This document shows positions 37,129 to 45,254 of a DNA stretch of 64,000 nucleotides, piece by piece. A model generated the notes under the pieces. It did not search any database. It was not told the DNA's origin and saw nothing but the letters and a program-made list of their open reading frames with translations. Position numbers and translations under genes: made by a program. Source of the DNA: Chryseobacterium piperi (lineage in GTDB: Bacteria; Bacteroidota; Bacteroidia; Flavobacteriales; Weeksellaceae); contig NZ_CP023049.2 of the NCBI RefSeq assembly GCF_002285635.2, positions 1,674,001-1,738,000 of the forward strand. Direction: 5' to 3'. Each line of letters begins with the position of its first letter. Position 1 is the stretch's first letter.

Positions 37129-37212
37129 AGATTCTTCATTCCGCTTCTGAACTACGTTCGCAGACTTATCGTCTGTATTCTAAAATCGAAGATTAGACGA
37201 AGTCAATGACAA
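37129..37212. repeat. Dispersed repeat unit, long variant
   Basis: Begins AGATTCTTCATTCCGCTTC, contains CTGAACTACGTTCGCAGACT, and ends GAAGTCAATGACA. The same core is found at about 53604-53670, and the ends match the 37-nt family (TGTCATT...GAATCT read on the other strand). A shorter relative (GATTCTTCATTCCGGCTCC...GATTAGACGTAGT) lies at 37381-37430. Confidence 0.7.
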
Positions 37213-37750
37213 AGATGACGTTTGAAGATTATGTATAAAAGAGGTTTAAATATACTCAATGCCAATACCCTTGCTAAGTGAAATGCCTTTGCGAACTTTA
37301 AAACGTAGCACTTTTAAAAAACTTTGCGTCGTTGCGATTAACTGCTTTTAAGTTAACTTTTATAAGAGGTTTGAGATTCTTCATTCCGGCTCCGCTCCAT
37401 TCTGAAATCGAAGATTAGACGTAGTTAATAGTAAATAAAGTATTGAAGCTAGACCCTATAAAAGGTCCTAAGTATTTTTTTGAAAATAATATACATATTT
37501 TTAATTTTTAATGTAAAAAATTAAAACAATAAATAGGTTTTAAAAATATAACCAAATCCAACAGTATAAATAGATGTGTTAATATTTATGCCTACTACAT
37601 ACATTATGTTAAATAAATAATGATAAATAATAATTTCACCTTATTTTTTTTAATTTATTTGTTTTTTTCAGTAATTAACATTACCTTAAACATACAAGCA
37701 AGTGATAATTAATATTAAAAAATAAAATAATTTAATTAAAAACACACAAA

Positions 37751-38617
37751 ATGATGAAAAAAAAATTCCTTACAATTGGAATGTTAAGTATTTCTGCAAC
37801 GGCAATAAGTCAGGTAGGGATTAATACCCCAAATCCTCAAGCAACATTTCATATCGATGGCGCAAAAGATAATGAGATAACAGGAATTCCAACAGCTAAA
37901 CAACAGTCTAATGATTTTGTAGTCACTTCCGAAGGCAATACTGGCATAGGAACAACTAAACCCGACCCCTCTGCCGATCTTACTTTAGCTAGTACTAATA
38001 GAGGTTTTTTGCCTAATAAAGTTAATCTTAATTCTATAAATGATGCTGTTACTATTTTAAATCCTGCTACTGGCCTCCTGATATATAATACAGGAGCTGG
38101 TGAGTTAAAAAAAACCGGATATTACTATAATTCCAGTACTCCTTCTGCTCCGGTTTGGTCTTATTTTGAACCCCAAACTACGACCAGTGGAAATGATGTT
38201 AAAAAAATAATATTTACCAAAACAAGTTCTTGTAATGCCTCTATAATTGATGGAAGTGTAGATATTGATCATTTTAAATTTTACTTCAGATCTAGGAATG
38301 GAGATAATGAGGAAGGTTGTAAACCTTATATGGCTTTAACAACCAGCCCAGGCAATGATAAAATATTCTATCTTGGTATAAATCAACAGTATGCGACTGG
38401 TGGATTTGAATATGATAACAGAGCATTAACTTATACCAATACTAATTTTGCAACAGCACAGTTTTTGGACAGAAATATTCAGGATGCTCTTGCTAATAGT
38501 GAATTAAACATAATACATATTGTTGATACTGAAGCAAATAAATATTACCGGGTAACATTTTATATTTCAGGTGGAGGTAACACATATGCTTATATGATTA
38601 TTGCAGAGGGTTTCTAG
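37751..38617 (+). CDS. Exported surface protein with VGINT/GIGTT-type repeats
   Basis: 288 residues with a signal peptide (either of two adjacent ATGs). The N-terminal half shows SQVGINTPNPQATFHIDG and GNTGIGTTKPDPSADLTL, the short repeat style common in large families of flavobacterial surface proteins that resemble phage tail fibre segments. The C-terminal half is a beta-rich domain with two Cys (SSCNAS, EEGCKP). No T9SS sorting domain is visible. Function unknown; adhesion or ligand binding is plausible. Confidence 0.7.
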   Translation: MMKKKFLTIGMLSISATAISQVGINTPNPQATFHIDGAKDNEITGIPTAKQQSNDFVVTSEGNTGIGTTKPDPSADLTLASTNRGFLPNKVNLNSINDAVTILNPATGLLIYNTGAGELKKTGYYYNSSTPSAPVWSYFEPQTTTSGNDVKKIIFTKTSSCNASIIDGSVDIDHFKFYFRSRNGDNEEGCKPYMALTTSPGNDKIFYLGINQQYATGGFEYDNRALTYTNTNFATAQFLDRNIQDALANSELNIIHIVDTEANKYYRVTFYISGGGNTYAYMIIAEGF

Positions 38618-38721
38618 AAAAATTTCAGAAATTCAAATTTTAGATATAAAACTAGAGAGATGTTTTTATTTTCTTTAAATCAAAAAGATTTAAGAGACCA
38701 TCAATCTAGTTTTAATTATTT

Positions 38722-39594
38722 TTAAAAAGTTTTTGTCATATCAGCTGGTATGATGAGATTGAAGTCTGTAGGAATATATTCTTTTTCAGGAACTTTCAAT
38801 TCGGGGTTTTCCGATTCAAAAACTGAGATAACTGCCATTTTCAGGTTCGGATTCTTTTGTTTCATATACCAATAAATTCCTCCAAATTCTTTACTGTGAT
38901 AATTACCATTATAATGAATGAATGTTTTTCCTGGCTGGACATTCTTAAGAATAGATTCAGCCATCGTAGCATCTTTGGTTGCCTGTGCTGAAATAAAATT
39001 CATCACTCTTGTTCCCTCTGCATGATCTCCCATCATTTTCTTCATTTCAGAATAGCCGGGAGTTTCTAATGTCACTTTAATAGGCAACTGGGCAATATAA
39101 GTTTTTTCTTTTGCGGTCAACTTATTTAAGGATTCCAGTCCTTCTTTTGCGGTCTGGGAAGCGTATCTGCGAGGAATATTGGTCGCAATAAAATCTAATT
39201 TCTTCACTTTGGCAAAATCAACCAGAGGTTTATAATCTGTAGAATAATTATTCCATAAACGGGCAGAATCTTTGAATGTCTTGGTATCAAAATTTCCGCT
39301 TAAATACTGATTGAGCTGAGACTGATTATCTCTTTCGAACATTTCGGCACCTAAGATAATCTGTCTGTTTTTCTTTTCATATAATCCTTCTGTAATCTTC
39401 AACTGGAGCCAGTGATTGATCGAGCTGTTATGATTTTCCCCAAAGAAAACCACATCATAATCTGCTAATTCTTTGATCAACTTATCGGTAGGAACCTCTT
39501 TTCCTTTCTTATCATAAAATTGATAGGCTTTGAAACTCTGGGCATTCATGAACCCAAAACCCATTAACCATATTGTGATGAAAATATTTTTCAT
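38722..39594 (-). CDS. ChaN-family heme-associated protein
   Basis: 290 residues with a signal peptide (to about Ala18-Gln19). The opening YDVVFFGENHNSSINHWLQL, then ILGAEMFERDNQ, a lid with FDTKTFKDSARLWNNY and the later THIHYNGNYHSKEFGG-like IHYNGNYHSKEFGG segment are characteristic of the ChaN (DUF399, iron-regulated) family, whose members bind stacked hemes. It is transcribed in line with the heme operon but separated from hmuS by 175 nt containing a repeat tract. It likely acts in periplasmic or outer-membrane heme handling. Confidence 0.85.
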   Translation of the reverse strand: MKNIFITIWLMGFGFMNAQSFKAYQFYDKKGKEVPTDKLIKELADYDVVFFGENHNSSINHWLQLKITEGLYEKKNRQIILGAEMFERDNQSQLNQYLSGNFDTKTFKDSARLWNNYSTDYKPLVDFAKVKKLDFIATNIPRRYASQTAKEGLESLNKLTAKEKTYIAQLPIKVTLETPGYSEMKKMMGDHAEGTRVMNFISAQATKDATMAESILKNVQPGKTFIHYNGNYHSKEFGGIYWYMKQKNPNLKMAVISVFESENPELKVPEKEYIPTDFNLIIPADMTKTF

Positions 39595-39611
39595 TTTAAT
39601 TAATTTATTGT

Positions 39612-39695
39612 TTAATAGCGAAAGGGCTGAAGGGCAAAATCGCTAAACCGTTAAATTGCAAATTTGCCTTTTAGCCTTTTAGCCTTTTAAATTTA
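39612..39695. repeat. Degenerate GGCAAAATCGC / GCCTTTTAGCC repeat tract
   Basis: In the chaN-hmuS gap: AAAGGGCTGAAGGGCAAAAT then ATTTGCCTTTTAGCC and GCCTTTTAGCC again. The two halves are in opposite sense, so the tract can fold on itself. Same vocabulary as 18120-18186 and 51838-52150. Confidence 0.5.
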
Positions 39696-39769
39696 ACAAT
39701 TTACTTTCAAAAAAAAGACCGCCTTGATTTACAAAAAAACAAAACGGCCAAAATCAAATCATCTAACTA

Positions 39770-40798
39770 TTACTTTTCCAATTCCGCTACAAGGTCTTTC
39801 CAACCTTGTGATTCAGGAGTTCCAGGTTTTCTTTTTCCAAAAAATTGAACGATAGGATCTCCAGCACTATTAAATACCTCAACAGCTGTTATTTCTCCAT
39901 CTTTACTTGGTTTTTTAACCACCCATACCTCAACAATTTTCGTTACATCCAAATGCAGGTTGAAATCAGAATCCAATACATTGAACCATTGCTGGTGCCA
40001 AAGTGTCTTCTTCACGTTTCCTGTATGGATTTGAATAATTCCTCTGTTTCCAACAAAAACCATAATCGGGACGTTCTTCTCAGACGCATCCTCAAGGATG
40101 TTTACTACTTTAGCATTGTCTATTTTCTTGGCAAATCCTTCCGGCGCTAATCGTAATGCCTGTGTTCTTGTTACTCCGAATTTTCTGGTCATCATTAAGA
40201 ACTCGTGAATATCTTTTAGTTCTGTCCAAGCTTTTATGAAACCTTCCGTATCAATTTCAGAATCTGATTTTTCAGCCGGTTTTGGTGCAATGGCTTCAAA
40301 TACAAAAGCTTTATTCTGGTTCTCTGCCTTATATTTTTCTACAATAGCATCAAATGCTTCTGCGTTACTATCTTTCGTTAAATAAATTTTATGAAGAGCC
40401 AACCCATCTTTTCCGAAGAATTGAAGGCTTTTTTTATCTCCTTCTACTACAGCAAAAGCAAGTTTCCATGAATTAAGGAAAATTCTGAGATCAATGTCTT
40501 CACCTACAAAAAGCTGTGCATGAGGACTGCTGAAATCTCCATTAAGATAAGTACCTTTTCTTTCATGTACACATTCATCATTACGGGTAAGCGCCATTAC
40601 CTTTCCTAATTGTTCAACTTCAGGTAAGATATTTTGAAACTCCGGCTTTAAAACCGTTACTCCATCTCCAATATTAGTTACTAATAATTCAGCCTCACTT
40701 ACACCTAATTGTACGGCAGCATTTCTTATTCTTAAATGCGGATTTTCTGCTTTTAGAGCTTCCCACTTTTCTTTTAATTCGTTAACTAATGTGCTCAT
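39770..40798 (-). CDS. hmuS: HmuS/HemS-family heme-handling protein
   Basis: 342 residues. The N-terminal LKEKWEALKAENPHLRIRNAAVQLGVSEAELL segment is diagnostic of the HemS/ChuS/HmuS family, whose two repeated halves bind heme in the cytoplasm. The half-repeat is visible (GNRGIIQIHTGNVKKT in the second half). It degrades or carries heme after import. It lies 10 nt after the methyltransferase gene in the hmu operon. Confidence 0.93.
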   Translation of the reverse strand: MSTLVNELKEKWEALKAENPHLRIRNAAVQLGVSEAELLVTNIGDGVTVLKPEFQNILPEVEQLGKVMALTRNDECVHERKGTYLNGDFSSPHAQLFVGEDIDLRIFLNSWKLAFAVVEGDKKSLQFFGKDGLALHKIYLTKDSNAEAFDAIVEKYKAENQNKAFVFEAIAPKPAEKSDSEIDTEGFIKAWTELKDIHEFLMMTRKFGVTRTQALRLAPEGFAKKIDNAKVVNILEDASEKNVPIMVFVGNRGIIQIHTGNVKKTLWHQQWFNVLDSDFNLHLDVTKIVEVWVVKKPSKDGEITAVEVFNSAGDPIVQFFGKRKPGTPESQGWKDLVAELEK

Positions 40799-40808
40799 TT
40801 TTATTGAT

Positions 40809-41459
40809 CTATTTTTTTATGGTTAAAACTGTATAAATTCTATGTATTGTTTCGTTTCCTGATTTACTTTGTATGTCTTCTTCTTTCTCTGAGATCTTCA
40901 TTCTTTTAAAGTGGCTCTCTGAAATAAGCTGCTCCATCTCACTGTTGCTGTACATCGTAAAATTGTATTCTGTAAATGGCAGTGTTTCCATAAACCTTCT
41001 CTGGCCGAAGGTCAGAACAAAAGTTCCGTCATCTTTTAAAATTCTGTAAATTTCATTAAGAAACGCTACCGGATCTTCCCAGAAGTACACGGTATTGACA
41101 GTAAATATTTTATCAAAAACTTGGTCTCCAAAAGGAAGCTTTTTGCCTTCGTACAAAATAAATTCTGCCTGACTCTCAAAGTCTTTATTAAGCTTTTTTG
41201 CTTCATTATACATCGTTTCTGAAATATCAATGCCTGTATAATTTAAATTTCGGGCTCTGTTCAGAATATTCTTCAGATGCCCGGCATTTCCGGGTCCGAT
41301 CTCAAGAATGCGTTCATCATCTTCTATTAAAAGCGTTTTAATGCTTTCTAAAGTCATGCTGATGTTGGTCGCATTCATCATCTCACCGATCTCAATACCT
41401 TTTTCTCCCTGAGGATTGGCAAGATTTCGGGCTAGGATTTTTAATTCATCTTTTTCCAT
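40809..41459 (-). CDS. Class I SAM-dependent methyltransferase in the heme operon
   Basis: 216 residues. SAM-binding motif I ILEIGPGNAGH, acidic strand end GIDIS, post-motif FDKIFTVNTVYFWEDP and LKDDGTFVLTF fit the UbiE/Methyltransf_11 group. It is set between hmuV (2-nt gap) and hmuS (10-nt gap), so it is part of the operon. The substrate is unknown; heme or a heme breakdown product is a guess from position only. Confidence 0.8.
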   Translation of the reverse strand: MEKDELKILARNLANPQGEKGIEIGEMMNATNISMTLESIKTLLIEDDERILEIGPGNAGHLKNILNRARNLNYTGIDISETMYNEAKKLNKDFESQAEFILYEGKKLPFGDQVFDKIFTVNTVYFWEDPVAFLNEIYRILKDDGTFVLTFGQRRFMETLPFTEYNFTMYSNSEMEQLISESHFKRMKISEKEEDIQSKSGNETIHRIYTVLTIKK

Positions 41460-41461
41460 GG

Positions 41462-42235
41462 TTATCCAAAAATGATCATTGGGTTATTAGTAATAGGGTG
41501 ATCACAAATGGTACAGGGAAAGTTATACGCCTTGCTTATATTTTCAGCGGTAAAAACTTCCTCCGGTGTTCCATAAGCTGAAACCCTTCCTGATTTCATT
41601 AATAATATTTTATCAGCAAACTGTGCTGCCAGGTTTAAATCATGTAAAACAACAATAGCGCTATTGGCTTTTCTCGTGAAATTTTTAATAATCTCCAATG
41701 CTCTATATTGATGCTTAACATCCAGATTATTAAGAGGCTCATCAAGAAATATAAGCTTGTGGGCAATATCGTTTTGCAACTGTGCCATTACCCTTGACAA
41801 ATGCACCCTTTGTTTTTCACCTCCTGACAAGGTATTGTATTCTCTATCTTTTAAATGAAAAACATCCGTTTCATACATCATATGGTTCATGGCCTCCAAG
41901 TCCTCTTTTCTGGGTTGTGCATCGAAATATGGATACCTTCCCATCATGACAACATCTTTTACATCCAGAGGAATATCATTGCTATTGTGCTGAGAAAATT
42001 TAGCTTTATGTTTGGATAGTTCCAGAACTTCCCATTCACCAATAGGTTTATTCTTGAACAAAATCTTTTGTTTTCCAGATTTCACTTCATTAGCCAAAAC
42101 GCTCATCAAACTTGATTTTCCAGCCCCATTCGGTCCTACAATTGCCAAAAACTCGCCATATCCCAATGATACATCTACTCCATCAAGTATATGAAACTCT
42201 TTATGCTTATAGTTAATCTGATGTGCCCTGATCAT
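41462..42235 (-). CDS. hmuV: Heme ABC importer ATPase
   Basis: 257 residues. Walker A GPNGAGKSS, Q-loop KFSQHNS, signature LSGGEKQRVHLSR, Walker B LIFLDEPLNNLD and the switch His in VVLHDLNLAAQFAD are intact. It belongs to the FecE/HmuV group and energises HmuU. Its ATG overlaps the hmuU stop by one base (TAATG). Confidence 0.94.
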   Translation of the reverse strand: MIRAHQINYKHKEFHILDGVDVSLGYGEFLAIVGPNGAGKSSLMSVLANEVKSGKQKILFKNKPIGEWEVLELSKHKAKFSQHNSNDIPLDVKDVVMMGRYPYFDAQPRKEDLEAMNHMMYETDVFHLKDREYNTLSGGEKQRVHLSRVMAQLQNDIAHKLIFLDEPLNNLDVKHQYRALEIIKNFTRKANSAIVVLHDLNLAAQFADKILLMKSGRVSAYGTPEEVFTAENISKAYNFPCTICDHPITNNPMIIFG

Positions 42236-43275
42236 TATAATGACTTTTTAAATTTAACCAAAATAGCTATAAATATCGGCCCTCCCATTAATGCGGTAAG
42301 AATACCAATTGGTAATTCTGATGGTGCAACAATATTTCTGCTGAACGTATCTGCTGTTAACAGCAAAATACTTCCACAGACTGCTGATAATGGTAGGATA
42401 AAGGCGTAATTCGATTTAAATAAAAGCCTTAAAATATAGGGAACAATTAGACCCACAAAGCCTATCGTACCCGAAAAGGCAACCGATGTTCCTACCATTA
42501 ATGCAACGATAATAATAATCTGTTTTTTAAGTTTCTCAACATTGATCCCTAAATGCTGTGCATCTTTCTCACCCAGCATCATAGCATTCAATGCTTTCCC
42601 TTTGGGTATTAAAATTACATAAGAAATGATTAACACGACTACCAAAACAATATTCTTTGTCCATGTAGCCGCCGCTAAGCTTCCTAAATTCCAGAACGTA
42701 AGATCTCTCAACTGCTCATCTTTTGAAATATAGATCAAGAATCCTGTGATTGAAAAACCGATAGCTGTAATCGCCACCCCTGTAAGCAACATCATCACAA
42801 CATTTGTTTTTCCGCCACTTGTGGAAATCCTGTAAACCAACATCATAGATAGAAAAGCTCCTATGAAAGCAGAAATACCTACTAATGAGAATTGTATCAC
42901 CTCAGGAAGATATTGCTTGAAATGTCCTCCTAAAATAATTGCAATTGCAGCGAGTAATGTTGCTCCTGAAGTCAATCCTATTAAATCTCCCGTTGCCAGA
43001 GGGTTTTTAAAAAGCCCCTGCAATCCTGTTCCTGAAACCGCCAGCATACTACCAATCAAAATAGCCATGATGATCCTTGCTGCACGAACGTCCCATATCA
43101 CATATTTATCACTTAATGATAAATGCTCATCTCCTTTTATCAACTGCCATAAAACTTTATACGGAGAAGTTCCGCCAAAGTCATAAACCCCTGTATTAAG
43201 TGACCATACTGCTATGATAATAAGCAGTACGGCACTTATAGTGAAATAAAAGTATAGTTTACTTTGTGTTTTCAA
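42235..43275 (-). CDS. hmuU: Heme ABC importer permease (FecCD type)
   Basis: 346 residues, about ten membrane helices. AARIIMAILIGSMLAVSGTGLQGLFKNPLATGDLIGLTSGA and TIGFVGLIVPYILRLLFKSNYAFILPLSA are characteristic of FecCD/BtuC. The start appears to be TTG at 43275: no ATG occurs before the second helix, and the next gene (hmuT) overlaps it by 17 nt. It moves heme across the inner membrane with HmuV and HmuT. Confidence 0.92.
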   Translation of the reverse strand: MKTQSKLYFYFTISAVLLIIIAVWSLNTGVYDFGGTSPYKVLWQLIKGDEHLSLSDKYVIWDVRAARIIMAILIGSMLAVSGTGLQGLFKNPLATGDLIGLTSGATLLAAIAIILGGHFKQYLPEVIQFSLVGISAFIGAFLSMMLVYRISTSGGKTNVVMMLLTGVAITAIGFSITGFLIYISKDEQLRDLTFWNLGSLAAATWTKNIVLVVVLIISYVILIPKGKALNAMMLGEKDAQHLGINVEKLKKQIIIIVALMVGTSVAFSGTIGFVGLIVPYILRLLFKSNYAFILPLSAVCGSILLLTADTFSRNIVAPSELPIGILTALMGGPIFIAILVKFKKSL

Positions 43276-44134
43276 TTAATAATTTGTTTAATCCAACTGC
43301 AGCCTCTCCTAATCTTGGTCCGAAACCTGAAACCAGGCCTCCATCCATAGCAATAATCTTCTTATTTTTCCCGGCATTGGTATGGGAAACACCCGGCATT
43401 TTTAATGCACCTTCATTTCCTCCTGCACCCTGTAATCCTGTAGAGAAGAAAAATAATACATCAGGATTAGCTTTTATCACTGCCTCAGGGGTTAACGGTT
43501 TGAAATCTTCAAAATCCTTAACTGCATTTTCACCTCCTGCAAGACCGATCAATGCATCCATTGGAGTGTTTTTACCTGCCACCATCAACATATTTCCTCT
43601 GGCATAGATGAATAATACTTTAGGTTTTTTAGCAATAGGCTGAACCTGCTTCAGGTCAGCATCTATTTTATCATTAAGTTTTTGATAATCTGTATTTCCA
43701 ACTGCTTTTGCAACGTCAGCGATCAATTTTTTAGTTCCGTCTACAGAATATTCCTGTTTGAATACCTCAGCTTTAATTCCGGAAGATTTTATTTTTCCGA
43801 GTAATTCAGGATTGATATCTTTATCTGAAGCCAGGATCAATGTGGGGTTTACCGCCATGATAGGTTCAATGGTCATCGATCTTACATGCCCCAGGTCTTT
43901 AGCTGTAGCCTTTAGTGTTTCCGGGTAAGTACTTGTTACATCTGTCCCTACAATTTCTTTTTCATGCCCTAGAGCACTTACTATTTCTGTAATTCCACCG
44001 CTAAGTGTTACAATTTTATTATTGCTTTTAGGAGCCTCTGAGCTCACTTCTGTTGTATGTTCCTTTTTAGCATCTGCTTTTTTGCAAGAGTACACAGCCA
44101 AAAGCATGGATGCTACTAAAACGAATTTTTTCAT
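43259..44134 (-). CDS. hmuT: Heme-binding protein of the ABC importer (lipoprotein)
   Basis: 291 residues. A lipobox (LLAVYSCKKAD) and the BtuF/FhuD-like fold: VTLSGGITEIVSALGHEKEIVGTDVTSTYP, GHVRSMTIEPIMAVNPTLILAS and a C-terminal GPRLGEAAVGL. It delivers heme to HmuUV. As a lipoprotein it is probably anchored in the periplasm-facing membrane. Overlaps hmuU by 17 nt. Confidence 0.92.
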   Translation of the reverse strand: MKKFVLVASMLLAVYSCKKADAKKEHTTEVSSEAPKSNNKIVTLSGGITEIVSALGHEKEIVGTDVTSTYPETLKATAKDLGHVRSMTIEPIMAVNPTLILASDKDINPELLGKIKSSGIKAEVFKQEYSVDGTKKLIADVAKAVGNTDYQKLNDKIDADLKQVQPIAKKPKVLFIYARGNMLMVAGKNTPMDALIGLAGGENAVKDFEDFKPLTPEAVIKANPDVLFFFSTGLQGAGGNEGALKMPGVSHTNAGKNKKIIAMDGGLVSGFGPRLGEAAVGLNKLLIENTK

Positions 44135-44158
44135 ATGTCGATATTTATTTGTTTAATA

Positions 44159-45253
44159 TTATAAAGGTTTGTACTCAAATTGAGGTCTTCCACGTTCTCC
44201 TGATGCGCTGGTCAATCTTGTAAACCTGAGTTTAAAATAATAGCCTTCTGCATCTTTGATAATGTAAAAACGATCTCCATACACTTCAAGGCCGTTAGCT
44301 CCAACAGGATTCCTCCAATTAGCCCCGATTATACGCTGGTCATTATACATAAATTTAGACTGGTCGATGTCTGAAGCTTTAAAATTGTTAAATGCTTCAA
44401 CTCCTGACGCGGGTGCTGTAATCCTCACTTCATATGCACCTACACCTCCAAGGTTATTGGATATCACAAAATCTGCATAAATATAACTTCCTGCTCCTGC
44501 AATTGTATTTGTGAATACTGTAAAACAGATATCCCATTTCTTTTTCTCGGGCTGTACCAGTACTTCGGTATTTTTTTTCAGACTTATAAAATTGTAATTG
44601 TAAGCAGGGTTTTTAGGAATTGTCAGCTCCTTATGTGTTGCATCATTAAGTTCTGCGTATTTCACTTTATAAGAATCTCCTGATCTTACCACCTGTACTT
44701 TCATCCAGCCTCTGCTGTCCCCACCGGTTGCTACAGAACCATTAGCGATAGTTCCTTTGAAGATTTCTTTCCCCATATTCACCAGGTAAATGGCATTTTC
44801 AGACTCAGTAGGTTTCACTTCTTCAATAGCAGTATACCCTGAAGGGAAATTACCATTTACATCATCTATATAAGTAACATTCGCCGGATTAAAATTGGCA
44901 ACCTGAACCTGTTCCATCAACGCAGTAACATCTGCCTGTTTTACCAAATCTATATTGGTAGCATTGGGAATCTTTCCGGCAGCCATCATGATTGAAGAGT
45001 TTAAAACTACTTTAAAACTAGTTCCTGCATACAATGCAAGATCCCAATTTGTTCTATTGGTAAGTACTTCCGTATTGGTTCCTAAATCAAACCACACCTG
45101 ATTAGGTTGGGCCGCACCTCCAACATTAGGACTAAATACTGCCCCATCCGTAGGCGTTACTGCGACAGGATCTTCATTATCATTAATACAAGACTGAGAT
45201 ATAAAGGATGCCCCAACCAAAAGGCACAATAGTATTTTTTTCATTTTTAACAT
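44159..45253 (-). CDS. HmuY-family heme-binding lipoprotein
   Basis: 364 residues with a lipobox (FISQSCINDNED); ATGs at 45253 and 45244 are both possible. Features of the HmuY family: an early WFDLGTNTEV ... NWDLALY segment and a later KKWDICFTVFTNT strand, typical paired W-D-[IL] motifs, in a beta-rich protein. It is probably displayed on the outer membrane and passes heme to the TonB receptor, whose gene lies two bases upstream. It is longer than P. gingivalis HmuY (about 216 residues). Confidence 0.85.
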   Translation of the reverse strand: MLKMKKILLCLLVGASFISQSCINDNEDPVAVTPTDGAVFSPNVGGAAQPNQVWFDLGTNTEVLTNRTNWDLALYAGTSFKVVLNSSIMMAAGKIPNATNIDLVKQADVTALMEQVQVANFNPANVTYIDDVNGNFPSGYTAIEEVKPTESENAIYLVNMGKEIFKGTIANGSVATGGDSRGWMKVQVVRSGDSYKVKYAELNDATHKELTIPKNPAYNYNFISLKKNTEVLVQPEKKKWDICFTVFTNTIAGAGSYIYADFVISNNLGGVGAYEVRITAPASGVEAFNNFKASDIDQSKFMYNDQRIIGANWRNPVGANGLEVYGDRFYIIKDAEGYYFKLRFTRLTSASGERGRPQFEYKPL

Positions 45254-45254
45254 T

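Larger units (their letters stand above)
36960..37750. other. Repeat-bearing intergenic region
   Basis: About 800 bases without a plausible gene. It carries dispersed repeat units at 37029-37065, 37129-37212 and 37381-37430. A stretch near 37300-37350 has paired words such as CTTTGCGAACTTT and CTTTGCGTCGTTGCGATTAA, typical of flavobacterial intergenic clutter. The right third (37450-37750) is very AT-rich and must contain the promoter of the gene at 37751, but no clear TAnnTTTG was found. Confidence 0.55.

Noticed and set aside
36922..37750. Hidden gene or structured RNA in the 800-nt gap
   Set aside because: All frames are short and broken, and the recognisable content is dispersed repeats. 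No tRNA-like or riboswitch-like fold was seen.
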